A stretch of DNA of 64,000 nt, taken from positions 124,001 to 188,000 of the forward strand of contig NZ_JBHRZM010000002.1 of assembly GCF_042649585.1 (NCBI RefSeq), in the 5' to 3' direction. Position 1 is the first letter of the stretch; each line of letters starts with the position of its first letter. Position numbers and translations under genes: made by a program. Under the pieces are notes generated by a model that was not told the DNA's origin, made no database searches, and worked only from the letters and a program-made list of their open reading frames with translations. Below, in pieces: positions 8,408 to 16,999 of this stretch. The stretch comes from Helicobacter_F equorum (GTDB taxonomy: Bacteria > Campylobacterota > Campylobacteria > Campylobacterales > Helicobacteraceae).

Positions 8408-9564
8408 ATTTTTGCTTTACGCGCGATACTTAGCACGATCCCTAGACTAAGACAACTTGCAAGTAATGAGCTACCACCATAGCTCAAAAATGGTACAGCA
8501 ATACCTTTGATAGGTGTAATTCCAGCTATACCAAAGGCATTGATGATAAAAGAAAACGCCAAAAGCAACCCAACACCCACACAAAAGAGATAATACATTG
8601 TGTTTTGGATTCTATTAGCTATTTTAAAGATCCAAAAAATCATTACACTAAAGGCTAAGACGATACAAAATAATCCTACAAAGCCTAATTCCTCAACAAT
8701 ACCAGCTAAGACCATATCGGTATGCACTTCACTCAAAAATCCTAGTTTAATAAGTCCATTGCCTAAGCCATTGCCTATGAAACCTCCATTATACATCGCA
8801 TTGGTGGCATTATAGATTTGATATGGTTCGGGGAGATTCTCAATACGCAAGGATTGCGCCCAAGTTTGCGGGAGCAAACCCAAGATAGAATCTTGTGCAT
8901 TTGCCCACCAAAGCTTGACACGCATAATGCGGTGAGGACTTGTAATAATAGCTATAAGTCCTACACTGATTGTAATAAGAAACAATAATCCCAAAAATCG
9001 CAAACTACCGCCAGCAAAAAGTAGCATAAAACCAAGTGTTAGCGCAAGGACAATTACTTGCCCCAAATCATTTTGTAACACAGCAATAAGCACCACCGCT
9101 ACCAAAAACAAAATAAAATAAGGAATAAAGAGCTTAATCTCATCTTTGAGGCTAAGAGGCGTGTGCATACCAAACTTACGAGAAAAGCTCCATGCCAAAA
9201 AATACACAAAGCCAATTTTAAAGAATTCCGATGGGGCAAGCGAAAAGCTAGGAAGCTTTATCCATCGTTTTGCTCCTCCTGCAGAACTTACTAAAGAACT
9301 TGGTAAAAAATGCATACCAATCATAAGCACAAGAGATGCAAAGAATAAAAACCAACCAATTTTTTTAAAACTAGAATCTGGATTGAGTTGGGCAATAGCC
9401 CACATAAGCAATATTCCTACACATGCGACAAAAAATTGTCGTATAAAAAAATGAAACTCCCCATAGCCAAAAAATTCAACCGGATATACGGATAACGAAT
9501 AGCATATTACCACGCCTATAGTGGAGAACAACACGGCGATAAAAAAAAGTCGTAAGTGAATCAA
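8404..9564 (-). CDS. ftsW: SEDS-family peptidoglycan glycosyltransferase FtsW (or RodA)
   Basis: 386 residues with about ten membrane spans. The SEDS motifs are clear: AKRWIKLPSFSLAPSEFFKI, AVLQNDLGQ, and late SFIINAFGIAGITPIKGIAVPFLSYGGSS. It polymerises lipid II at the septum with a partner class-B PBP. The motif order fits FtsW slightly better than RodA, and no mreBCD or pbp2 is nearby to suggest RodA. The start is TTG (9562-9564), supported by AAGGA six bases ahead. Confidence 0.87.
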   Translation of the reverse strand: MIHLRLFFIAVLFSTIGVVICYSLSVYPVEFFGYGEFHFFIRQFFVACVGILLMWAIAQLNPDSSFKKIGWFLFFASLVLMIGMHFLPSSLVSSAGGAKRWIKLPSFSLAPSEFFKIGFVYFLAWSFSRKFGMHTPLSLKDEIKLFIPYFILFLVAVVLIAVLQNDLGQVIVLALTLGFMLLFAGGSLRFLGLLFLITISVGLIAIITSPHRIMRVKLWWANAQDSILGLLPQTWAQSLRIENLPEPYQIYNATNAMYNGGFIGNGLGNGLIKLGFLSEVHTDMVLAGIVEELGFVGLFCIVLAFSVMIFWIFKIANRIQNTMYYLFCVGVGLLLAFSFIINAFGIAGITPIKGIAVPFLSYGGSSLLASCLSLGIVLSIARKAKI

Positions 9565-9699
9565 GGATATCCTTAAATGTTTGATTGTAGCTTTAAGGTG
9601 TAATTGTAGCTAAATTCTCTAGTTTTTGTGAGATTTCTCTTATATTAGGAGACAAGAGATTGTAGGGAATCTAAAAACAACTAAGGATTATGAATACAG

Positions 9700-10140
9700 C
9701 TCACCACCAAGGACTTTGTGTTGAGTAGTGTTAGATTGTATGCTTTGTTACATAAGAGCTTGTATTCGAGCGAAATGTCTTACACTAATGATACACTCTA
9801 TATTCACACTACCGGTAAAAGATATTAAATCAAATGTTTCTTGGAACGCTTCACCTAATGATAAGGGCTAATCCATAGCTTTGCACATAAAGAGCCAAAA
9901 TATGTAAGTGGTGTTTTGGCTCTTTTTTGGGATACATAGGTTTTGGTAGGTTTGTGATCATAAATTCTAATTCTTCATAGACTTAAAAAATTTCAGTAAG
10001 AAAAGCTTCGGTTGGGCGTTTGTGGAGATCTTTGTATAATGCTTCTAAAATTTGAGATTTATATTTTAGAGAGTGCGCTTCAAGCTTTGGAGCGCATCTA
10101 AGCGCTCCAAATAAGGGTTTATTGATTCTGCTATTTTCAC
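9700..10140 (-). pseudogene. Aldehyde dehydrogenase (class-3 type) relic
   Basis: On the reverse strand three frames together read like the N-terminal part of an ALDH: INPYLERLDALQSLKRTL, then after a frameshift KSQILEALYKDLHKRPTEAF and LTEIF, an in-frame stop, VYEELEFMITNLPKPM, and after a large internal deletion FQETFDLISFTGSVN, the family's FTGS motif. At least two frameshifts, several stops and missing segments (including the catalytic Cys region) mean it is dead. It lies directly after gltA on the same strand. No other ALDH copy is visible in the window. Confidence 0.75.
9891..9928 (+). terminator. Possible hairpin terminator
   Basis: Arms agagccaaaa (9891-9900) and ttttggctct (9914-9923) pair perfectly across a 13-nt loop and run into a T tract on the + strand. 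No + strand gene lies just upstream, and it is inside the ALDH relic, so it may be accidental. Confidence 0.35.
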
Positions 10141-10153
10141 GCAGAGTTGGATA

Positions 10154-11437
10154 TTATTTGCCTACATACACTTGTCGTGGGCGTGTGATACGCGTAGTAG
10201 GATCTTTGACATGCTCAATGAGCTGCGCACACCAACCTGGCATTCTACCTATAACAAAAATAGGCGTGAAAAGAGGCACAGGAATTCTGAGTGCCGTAAG
10301 GATAATACCACTATAAAAATCCACATTTGGATATAAACCTCTAGCTTTAAAATAATCATCACTTAGTGCGACTTCTTCAAGTTTTTCGGCTATGTCGCTT
10401 AGGCGATGATCCATTTTGATACCTTTTTTATCTAGCTCATTTTTGAGATTTTTGATAGTTTTTGCGCGTGGATCGTAGCTTTTATAGACCCTATGTCCAA
10501 AGCCCATAAGTCTAAATGGATCATTTTTATCTTTAGCTCGTTCTACGAATTTTGCCACATTTTTGACATCTCCTATTTCATTGAGTTGGATAAGCACTTT
10601 TTCATTTGCGCCTCCATGTGCCGCTCCCCATAGTGCGTTTATTCCTGCTGAAATTGCTGCATATGGGTGTGCACCTGTTGAGGCAACATTACGCACAGTG
10701 GTTGTAGAGGCATTTTGTCCGTGATCTGCATGTAGACTAAAGATTTTATCAAGTGCTTCAATTTCTAATGGCGTGATTTCTTGCTCACCTTTGAGTGTGT
10801 GTTTAAGTTTGCCATATGGGTATGCGCGAAGCATATAGAGGAAATTCTCAACATATGAGCGATTAATGTCTGGATAAATAAAAGGTGCGCCGATTGAATT
10901 ACGATAAGAAAATGCTACAAGTGTTGTGATTTTAGCAATGATACGGCGTGCCATTATTTGATAATCTTCTTCTTTGTGCATATCTCTATGCTCAAAATAA
11001 AAAGTCGATAGCGCTGCGACTGCAGAGCTTAGGTTTGCCATAGGATGTGCGTTATCTGGGAAAGCTTGGAATATATTCACAAGTCCTTCGTGCAAAAATG
11101 CTCTATGGCGCAACTCTAAATCAAATTCATCAGATTGCGTTTTGTCTTTTGGTAGTGAATCTGTGAGAAGCAATTTGCACACATCAGTAAAGCGATATTT
11201 TTCTACAATATCTTCGATAGGGATGCCTTTGTAAAGCAATTGGCTATTTTTACCATCAATATAGCTTATTGTGCTTTTGCATCCTGCTGTGCTACCATAA
11301 CCAGGGTCGTAGCTAAAAATGTTTGTGCGCTCAAAAAGCTTAGAAAAATCTACTGCTTGGGGTCCGCGATTACAATCAATAAGCTCAAATTCAAAACTTT
11401 CGTTTGTTTGGTTGTTAGTGAGAGTGATTGTTCCCAT
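10154..11437 (-). CDS. gltA: Citrate synthase, type II
   Basis: 427 residues, normal for hexameric bacterial citrate synthase, which condenses oxaloacetate and acetyl-CoA as the first TCA step. Catalytic signatures are visible: SLHADHGQNASTTTVR (first His region), WGAAHGGAN, GFGHRVYKSYDPR (second His) and PNVDFYSGI (catalytic Asp). The start ATG has AAGGAGG five bases ahead. It is divergent from the CapA-like gene across a 183-bp region that holds an inverted repeat, and an ALDH relic lies behind it. Confidence 0.97.
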   Translation of the reverse strand: MGTITLTNNQTNESFEFELIDCNRGPQAVDFSKLFERTNIFSYDPGYGSTAGCKSTISYIDGKNSQLLYKGIPIEDIVEKYRFTDVCKLLLTDSLPKDKTQSDEFDLELRHRAFLHEGLVNIFQAFPDNAHPMANLSSAVAALSTFYFEHRDMHKEEDYQIMARRIIAKITTLVAFSYRNSIGAPFIYPDINRSYVENFLYMLRAYPYGKLKHTLKGEQEITPLEIEALDKIFSLHADHGQNASTTTVRNVASTGAHPYAAISAGINALWGAAHGGANEKVLIQLNEIGDVKNVAKFVERAKDKNDPFRLMGFGHRVYKSYDPRAKTIKNLKNELDKKGIKMDHRLSDIAEKLEEVALSDDYFKARGLYPNVDFYSGIILTALRIPVPLFTPIFVIGRMPGWCAQLIEHVKDPTTRITRPRQVYVGK

Positions 11438-11493
11438 AATTGCCTCCTTAGGTGATTTAAGTGTAACATTACCTAGTCTTACATATTTTTCTA

Positions 11494-11525
11494 AATAGAA
11501 GTTAAAATATTTTTAAACTTCTATT
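11494..11525. promoter_or_regulatory. Inverted repeat between gltA and capA-like gene, possible operator
   Basis: Perfect 10-bp arms AATAGAAGTT (11494-11503) and AACTTCTATT (11516-11525) separated by 12 bp, with a further direct copy AAACTTCTAT at once after. It lies in the divergent promoter region 57 bp before gltA and upstream of the -10 of the other gene, where a transcription factor could act. The binding protein is unknown. Confidence 0.45.
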
Positions 11526-11572
11526 AAACTTCTATGCGGTGTTTCCAAAAAGTAAAGCTTTGGTCTTTAGTG

Positions 11573-11581
11573 TGTTATAAT
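11573..11581 (+). promoter_or_regulatory. Extended -10 promoter for the CapA-like gene
   Basis: TGTTATAAT, a perfect extended -10 (TGnTATAAT), 39 bp ahead of the ATG at 11621. Confidence 0.65.
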
Positions 11582-11620
11582 TGTAAGCATTATAGCATTA
11601 TTGAGATTGTAAGGATAGTG

Positions 11621-12670
11621 ATGAAAAAGATCTTTTTTTTAGTTGTGTGTTGCGTTATACATCTAGTGGCATCAGATTCACTAAAGATTGTTATGGTTGG
11701 TGATGCACTCTTGCATAAGAGCGTATATGATGATGCTTTAAAGCAAGATCGTTATGATTTTACCCCAATGTTAGAATCTATCGCACCATTTGTAGAATCC
11801 TATGATATAAGATTTTATAATCAAGAAACAATTTTAGGTGGCACACAACTTGGGCTTAGCACATATCCAAATTTTAATTCTCCACAAGAATTTGGCGATG
11901 CAATGTTGGCTTTGGGATTTAATCTTGTAAGTCTTGCAAATAATCATACGCTTGATCGAGGTGAAAAAGGTGTGCGTGCTATGCTAGAGTATTGGCGGAC
12001 AAAAGAGCATAGTATCGGTGATTTACTTACTGCAGGAAGTTATGAAAGTAAGCAATCACGCGCTACGCCCCGCATAATGCGCAAAAATGGCATCACATAT
12101 ACTATGCTTGCATATACTTATGGGACAAATGGTATTCCTGTGCCAGAGGGTAAGGAATATCTTGTTAATGTTTATACTAAACAAATGCTTCTTGAAGATA
12201 TTAAAGCGGTGCGTGATAAGGTAGATGTGCTTATTGTATCTATGCACTGGGGGATAGAGTATGAAACAACTCCTAGCAAAGAGCAACGCGAGTTTGCACG
12301 CTTACTTGCTAACAATGGTGTAGATATTATCATCGGCAATCATCCTCATGTTATCCAACCTATTGAAATTATGGATAATACATTTGTTGTATATAGTTTG
12401 GGGAACTTTATTTCCGGACAAAAGGGTTTGGCAAAAAATATTGGAGCTCTCATTGGGCTTAGTCTTCATAAAACCAAAGAAGGCAAGATTATTTTTGACA
12501 ATATAGAATCTGAACTCATCTATACACATTCTACACAAGGTAAAAATGTCCACCTATATCCATTTAGCAAACTCAATGACACACTTTTACCAAATTATAA
12601 AGCAATCCAAAAAGAGTATAATGCGATTTTATTTTCAGAGTTTAAGTCCGAAAGTAAATCTTACAAATAG
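11621..12670 (+). CDS. CapA family protein (poly-gamma-glutamate capsule synthesis-like metallophosphatase fold)
   Basis: 349 residues from ATG 11621, chosen because it begins a signal peptide (MKKIFFLVVCCVIHLVAS) and has AAGGA ahead; the open frame reaches back to 11534 without one. Family motifs: VMVGDALLHKS, FNLVSLANNHTLDRGEKG, LIVSMHWGIEYE and IIIGNHPHVIQPIE, which form the metal-binding pocket of CapA/PgsA proteins. Real CapA acts in capsule synthesis, but many homologues are of unknown role and no capBC genes are near. Exported to the periplasm by prediction. pyrB follows 20 bp later, probably on the same transcript. Confidence 0.8.
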   Translation: MKKIFFLVVCCVIHLVASDSLKIVMVGDALLHKSVYDDALKQDRYDFTPMLESIAPFVESYDIRFYNQETILGGTQLGLSTYPNFNSPQEFGDAMLALGFNLVSLANNHTLDRGEKGVRAMLEYWRTKEHSIGDLLTAGSYESKQSRATPRIMRKNGITYTMLAYTYGTNGIPVPEGKEYLVNVYTKQMLLEDIKAVRDKVDVLIVSMHWGIEYETTPSKEQREFARLLANNGVDIIIGNHPHVIQPIEIMDNTFVVYSLGNFISGQKGLAKNIGALIGLSLHKTKEGKIIFDNIESELIYTHSTQGKNVHLYPFSKLNDTLLPNYKAIQKEYNAILFSEFKSESKSYK

Positions 12671-12690
12671 TGAATCTAAAAGGAGTTTGT

Positions 12691-13644
12691 ATGTCTAACA
12701 TACGCCACCTAATCCGCACGAGCGATTTTAGCACACAAGAGATTATCACTCTTTTTCATAATGCCTTGCATTACAAGCAACGCCTTATGTCAAAAACTCC
12801 CACACACCAACCATTAAAACACAAAAATATTATCACCATTTTTTTTGAAAACTCCACGCGCACCCTCTCAAGCTTTGAATTAGCGGTAAAAAACCTTGGC
12901 GGTGATATTTTGCGCCTTGATGTATCGCGTAGCTCGACTTCTAAGGGTGAGACGATTTCAGATACTGCAGCTAATCTCAATGCAATGAATCCAGATGCGA
13001 TTATCATACGCCACAAAAATGCAGGAGCAGGATATTATCTTAGTGCGCATGTAAATTGTCCTATCATTAGTGGAGGTGATGGAGCGCATTCTCACCCTAC
13101 TCAAGCACTTTTGGATCTTTTGACTATTATTGAACATTTTGGTTTAGACGAATTACAAACTCTTAAAAATGCAGATACTATCGCTTCTTTTGCACCACTA
13201 GATTCTATAAAAGGTAAAAAAATAGCGATTGTTGGTGATGTAATAAATTCTCGCGTGGCAAATAGCAATATCGAATTACTTACGCGTTTTGGTATGGAAG
13301 TAGTTCTTGTAGCACCACCACATTTTTTGCCTCAGACTCCGCTACGCACAAGTCATAATCTCAAAGCCATAGCACAAGAAGTTGATGTTATTATGAGCCT
13401 ACGCACCCAAACAGAGCGTCACGATCAGGTTATTTATGGGTCGCTAAAAGATTATGCATCACGCTTTTGTGTTACTAAAGAGATTCTAGGCGATAATCCT
13501 TGTATCATTCTCCACCCTGGACCTGTGCATCGCAATATTGATATTGATGATGAGGTGCTTAAAGATTCTCGATCCAAGGTGCTTGAGCAAGTAACAAATG
13601 GTGTATGTGTGCGTATGGCAGCACTTGATTTTCTTATCGCGTAG
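12691..13644 (+). CDS. pyrB: Aspartate carbamoyltransferase catalytic chain
   Basis: 317 residues from ATG 12691, picked because AAGGAG lies five bases ahead; an upstream in-frame ATG at 12670 overlaps the previous stop. It makes carbamoyl-aspartate in pyrimidine synthesis. The carbamoyl-phosphate loop STRT is at 55-58, followed by SSTSKGETISDTAANL, and GAHSHPTQALLDL is present, with the late HPGPVHRNIDI. No regulatory pyrI follows. A pyrC-like inactive partner is encoded far away at 42691. Confidence 0.96.
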   Translation: MSNIRHLIRTSDFSTQEIITLFHNALHYKQRLMSKTPTHQPLKHKNIITIFFENSTRTLSSFELAVKNLGGDILRLDVSRSSTSKGETISDTAANLNAMNPDAIIIRHKNAGAGYYLSAHVNCPIISGGDGAHSHPTQALLDLLTIIEHFGLDELQTLKNADTIASFAPLDSIKGKKIAIVGDVINSRVANSNIELLTRFGMEVVLVAPPHFLPQTPLRTSHNLKAIAQEVDVIMSLRTQTERHDQVIYGSLKDYASRFCVTKEILGDNPCIILHPGPVHRNIDIDDEVLKDSRSKVLEQVTNGVCVRMAALDFLIA

Positions 13645-13714
13645 TGCAATTTCTATCGATCCATATACACAAATCCCTATTGCGCAAACAGAATCTACAT
13701 TTCACGAGGGTTTA

Positions 13715-13723
13715 TGTTATAAT
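13715..13723 (+). promoter_or_regulatory. Extended -10 promoter for the outer-membrane protein gene
   Basis: TGTTATAAT, 49 bp ahead of the ATG at 13773; GAGGAAGG serves as the ribosome-binding site. Confidence 0.65.
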
Positions 13724-13772
13724 GAAATTTCCGTGATTTTTTACAACAACGATCACAGCGAGGAAGGTACGA

Positions 13773-15059
13773 ATGAAAAAAAGTTTGTTTGGTTTGGTGT
13801 TGGTATGTGGGAGTGCGCAAGCCTTTGATTATGTGGTAAGTGGGTCAGCAGAGACTTTTACAAAATGGGGTTTTGATAATGGTGTGCCAAATGTAGCTAT
13901 AGGAAGAGCTCCTACAGATAGTTTCACGACGCTATTTTCTCAACTCAATCTCAAGACAGACCTTGGATCTGGATTTGCATTTGGATTAGGTGGAAGTTTG
14001 GCAGGTTTGGTATTTGATTCTACACAAGGGTTTGCAGATGATGGTTATAGCTTTAATGCTTCTCCGGTGCAGGCTTCATATTTTGGGTATAGCTGGGATA
14101 AAAATAGAGTGCAAAATTATATGATTCAAAATGCTTACCTAAGCTATGAAAGCACACATCTTTACCTCAAGGCAGGTCGTTATCAGTCTGGCAAAGTAGG
14201 TGAGTACTTTAGTGGATATAATCAAGGTGCTGAAGGGTATATCCAATCAGGTGCATTTAAGCTATGGGGTTTTTGGTCTAATGGAAGAGCGTTTGCGTAC
14301 AATCAATGGTTTTTAGATTTTTATCGTGTGCATGGACTAAAAAAAGATATTTTTGCTACAGGGATTGATCTTAGCTTTGGTGGATTTAAAACCTCGGTAT
14401 TTTCATATTATGTTGATAGCAAGGTAATTGCACCGGGCGTTAGTCTCACATATGATACAAATACAGATTTTCAGCTTTTTGGTTTTAGATCATTAACTCG
14501 TGTGCGCACGCTTTTCCCGCAGGCATTGAGTAGCTTTGATGGCGGTATGTCAGGGCGTGATTGGGGCGTGATTAATGCAAGTTCAGCGACACTTTGGATT
14601 AATCAACACTTTGATGTGAATACCTTCAACTTTGGTGTAGGGATTTACAAAAATTTTGGCAATGCTAATGAACTTATCGGACGTTATGGTAACCCTGTGC
14701 TTTCGGTCGTAGATTTTTGGACAGCTGGAGCATATGATATAGGACAAAGCCTTTCAGATATGGTTGCCAAAGATGCTTTCACAGGCTATGGGTATGTGGG
14801 TGCAACTTATGGCGCATATAATTGGCAAGTATTAGCACGAGGGACGAACTCTCTTCGAAGCGCAGAGCAGAGTGTAGCACTAAATTTAGGCTATGAAATT
14901 CGCGAGGATTTTCAAGTCGGTGGCAAGATCGAGTGGTTTAGTGATACAACAAAAGCAGGATATAATCCATTTGCTGGTGTAGGTGTAGGGAGTCCATTGG
15001 AGGAAAACCGCACCGATGATCGTAGCCATATATTTTTCTATGCAACACATACATTTTAG
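13773..15059 (+). CDS. Helicobacter outer-membrane protein (porin-like)
   Basis: 428 residues. Signal peptide MKKSLFGLVLVCGSAQA, cut before FDYVVSGSAETF. The mature chain is rich in aromatic and Gly-ending strands (for example LYLKAGRYQSGKVGEYFSGY, where related OprD-like porins have a conserved GRY/GRF strand) and ends in Phe (ATHTF). Probably a beta-barrel; what it transports is not visible. It has its own extended -10 promoter and a strong hairpin terminator just after the stop, so it is monocistronic. Confidence 0.8.
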   Translation: MKKSLFGLVLVCGSAQAFDYVVSGSAETFTKWGFDNGVPNVAIGRAPTDSFTTLFSQLNLKTDLGSGFAFGLGGSLAGLVFDSTQGFADDGYSFNASPVQASYFGYSWDKNRVQNYMIQNAYLSYESTHLYLKAGRYQSGKVGEYFSGYNQGAEGYIQSGAFKLWGFWSNGRAFAYNQWFLDFYRVHGLKKDIFATGIDLSFGGFKTSVFSYYVDSKVIAPGVSLTYDTNTDFQLFGFRSLTRVRTLFPQALSSFDGGMSGRDWGVINASSATLWINQHFDVNTFNFGVGIYKNFGNANELIGRYGNPVLSVVDFWTAGAYDIGQSLSDMVAKDAFTGYGYVGATYGAYNWQVLARGTNSLRSAEQSVALNLGYEIREDFQVGGKIEWFSDTTKAGYNPFAGVGVGSPLEENRTDDRSHIFFYATHTF

Positions 15060-15082
15060 TGTGTCTATGCTTTAGACTTTTT

Positions 15083-15119
15083 GCAAATAGATTCACTATG
15101 ATGAATCTATTTGCTTGTA
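15083..15119 (+). terminator. Rho-independent terminator after the outer-membrane protein gene
   Basis: Perfect 13-bp stem: GCAAATAGATTCA (15083-15095) and TGAATCTATTTGC (15102-15114) with a 6-nt loop, 24 bp after the stop codon and followed by a T-rich stretch. Confidence 0.75.
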
Positions 15120-15177
15120 TATATTTTTGTAACTTTTCTTCTTTTCATATAGGTTTACAAAAAATCAAATAAAGTTG

Positions 15178-15186
15178 TGTTAGAAT
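15178..15186 (+). promoter_or_regulatory. Extended -10 promoter for hypC
   Basis: TGTTAGAAT 32 bp ahead of the hypC ATG. Confidence 0.5.
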
Positions 15187-15217
15187 CCAGCATTATTTTT
15201 GATACAAGGAATACATA

Positions 15218-15481
15218 ATGTGTCTTGCTATACCTTCTAAAGTAGATTCAATAGATAGAGTTGCTAATGTCGCTATGGTCGATACACTAGGTGTCAAGCG
15301 TGAGGCACGATTGGATTTGTTTGATGGAGAATTAGCGGTTGGAGATTGGGTGTTGTTGCATATTGGCTTTGTGATGAACAAAATAGATGAACAAGCCGCA
15401 TATGAAAGTCTCAAGCTTTATGAAGAGATTATAGAATCTATGCAAGAAGAAGAGCGAGAATTACAAGAAGCTAACCGCTAA
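15218..15481 (+). CDS. hypC: Hydrogenase maturation chaperone HypC
   Basis: 87 residues beginning MCLAIPSKV, the HypC/HupF signature; Cys2 binds the Fe(CN)2CO unit with HypD and hands it to the hydrogenase large subunit, here HydB. The conserved segment VDTLGVKREARLDLFDGELAVGDWVLLHIGF follows, and the tail is Glu-rich. AAGGAA lies six bases ahead of ATG. The stop abuts a GTG of the following frame. No hypD or hypA is in the window, and hypB is nearby but on the opposite strand. Confidence 0.95.
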   Translation: MCLAIPSKVDSIDRVANVAMVDTLGVKREARLDLFDGELAVGDWVLLHIGFVMNKIDEQAAYESLKLYEEIIESMQEEERELQEANR

Positions 15482-15505
15482 GTGAAATTCACAATAAGAG
15501 AGTAT

Positions 15506-16249
15506 ATGCTAAAAATTTTCATCATCAATCTCAAACGATCCAAGGATCGCTATAGGGCAATGCATTCAAGAATAGCTACATTGCTAGCTACTCATCCTCA
15601 TTTGCGTGAGGTGTTAGAGTTTGAATTTTTTGAGGCAATCGATGCAAAAGCCAAAGAACATAAACGATTTGAAAAGCACTACAATCATCGCTTGTGTATA
15701 TTGCTACGAGGCAAGGTGCTTAGCGAGGGTGAATTGGCGTGTTTTGCATCGCATTATACACTTTGGCACAAATGTGTGCAAGAAGATAAACCTTGTATTA
15801 TTCTAGAAGATGATGTATGTTTTAGTGAATATTTTGCACAAGGCGTGTTGGAGATTATGCAAAGTAATTATGAGTATGTGCGACTTATGACGCTATACAC
15901 ACTCAAATCATATAAATCTACAAGTATGCCTCATATCGTTTCAACTACACACATTTGCTCCGGTGCGCAAGGATATTATCTCACGCCTTCTGGTGCAAAA
16001 AAATTTCTTGCATATGCTCGAAAATGGGTATTTCCTGTAGATGATTATATGGATATGTTTTATATTCATAAAGTTTGGATTTTGGTAAGTATGCCCTATT
16101 TGTTAGCAGAAGATAAAACATCAACAGATATTACTGATAGGGCTGACATCAAAGCCAAAGGATTGACAAAAATCACGCGTGAAATTTCGCGTTTTGGGTT
16201 GCAAGTTTATAAATTTCTCTTTTGCCTCACGCACTTTAAGAAGTTTTAG
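15506..16249 (+). CDS. Glycosyltransferase family 25 (LPS sugar transferase)
   Basis: 247 residues from ATG 15506 (MLKIFIINLKRSKDRYRAM); a GTG at 15482 touching the hypC stop is an alternative but has no site. The start FIINLKRSKDR, the AIDAK segment, GELACFASHYTLW and the metal-binding IILEDDVCF are the GT25 pattern of LgtB/LpsA-like galactosyltransferases. It probably adds a hexose to LPS. It sits between hypC and hypB, with which it has no functional link, which suggests insertion. It converges on hypB with 15 bp between. Confidence 0.85.
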   Translation: MLKIFIINLKRSKDRYRAMHSRIATLLATHPHLREVLEFEFFEAIDAKAKEHKRFEKHYNHRLCILLRGKVLSEGELACFASHYTLWHKCVQEDKPCIILEDDVCFSEYFAQGVLEIMQSNYEYVRLMTLYTLKSYKSTSMPHIVSTTHICSGAQGYYLTPSGAKKFLAYARKWVFPVDDYMDMFYIHKVWILVSMPYLLAEDKTSTDITDRADIKAKGLTKITREISRFGLQVYKFLFCLTHFKKF

Positions 16250-16264
16250 ACAGAGGCTAAGCTA

Positions 16265-16981
16265 TCAAAAAATATGCTTACTATATAGCCCCTTATTTTT
16301 GCATTGGATAAAAAAGTCCTTGAGTGTGCTTACACTTGCACTATCTCGGCTATCAAGTAAAAAGAGTGGCACATCTTTTTTTAATCGTGCGAGATCCTCT
16401 CTCACACGCTCTATATTAAATCCAAACACCTCACACAAATCCGCTTTAGAAACCACTACGACATCCGCACACAAAAACATACTTGGATATTTGAGAATCT
16501 TATCATCACCCTCTGGTGTCGAGAGAAAGACCACATTAAGCGCTGCACCTAAATCATAGCTTGCTGGACACACGAGATTGCCTACATTTTCGATTACCAA
16601 AAAATCATATGTCTGCACATCACAACGCTTCGCAAGCTCTATTAAGCCTTGCTCTACCATCACTGCTTCGAGATGACACGCCTCGCCAGTGGTGATCTGA
16701 TAGGCACTCACCCCTTTTTGCTCTAAGCGTTGCGCATCGCGATTTGTTTGCAAATCTCCCTCTAACACACAGAATCTAAAATCCTCACATGCACTTAGGG
16801 ATTCTAAAAATGTCGTTTTGCCACTACCCGGAGAACTCATAAAATTTAGCACATAGAGATTATGCTCTTTATAAAACTCTCGTAATTCATTGGCTTTTTT
16901 GTCATTTGCTGAGAGTATGCGTTTAGCTACCGCGACACTTTTTGGGTTAAGTGTAGGGTTAGATTCTAAAGATTGTTGCAT
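16265..16981 (-). CDS. hypB: Hydrogenase/urease nickel incorporation GTPase HypB
   Basis: 238 residues from ATG 16981, chosen because AAAGGA precedes it by six bases; an ATG five codons earlier lacks a site. Walker A is SSPGSGKTTFLE, the metal site GEACHLEA (Cys-His) follows, then ENVGNLVCPASYDLG and the VVSKADL guanine motif. It delivers nickel to hydrogenase. There is no His-rich N-terminal nickel store. It is 19 bp behind the start of the TraF-like gene's stop and probably co-transcribed with it. Confidence 0.95.
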   Translation of the reverse strand: MQQSLESNPTLNPKSVAVAKRILSANDKKANELREFYKEHNLYVLNFMSSPGSGKTTFLESLSACEDFRFCVLEGDLQTNRDAQRLEQKGVSAYQITTGEACHLEAVMVEQGLIELAKRCDVQTYDFLVIENVGNLVCPASYDLGAALNVVFLSTPEGDDKILKYPSMFLCADVVVVSKADLCEVFGFNIERVREDLARLKKDVPLFLLDSRDSASVSTLKDFFIQCKNKGLYSKHIF

Positions 16982-16999
16982 AGGGTTTCCTTTCATAAT

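Noticed and set aside
9555..9575. Palindrome AAGGATATCCTT at the ftsW start as an operator
   Set aside because: It is short and contains the ribosome-binding site of ftsW, which explains the AAGGA half; too weak to claim.
13598..13828. 76-codon forward frame between pyrB and the outer-membrane protein
   Set aside because: It spans the promoter and signal peptide of the next gene in the wrong frame and overlaps the pyrB end.
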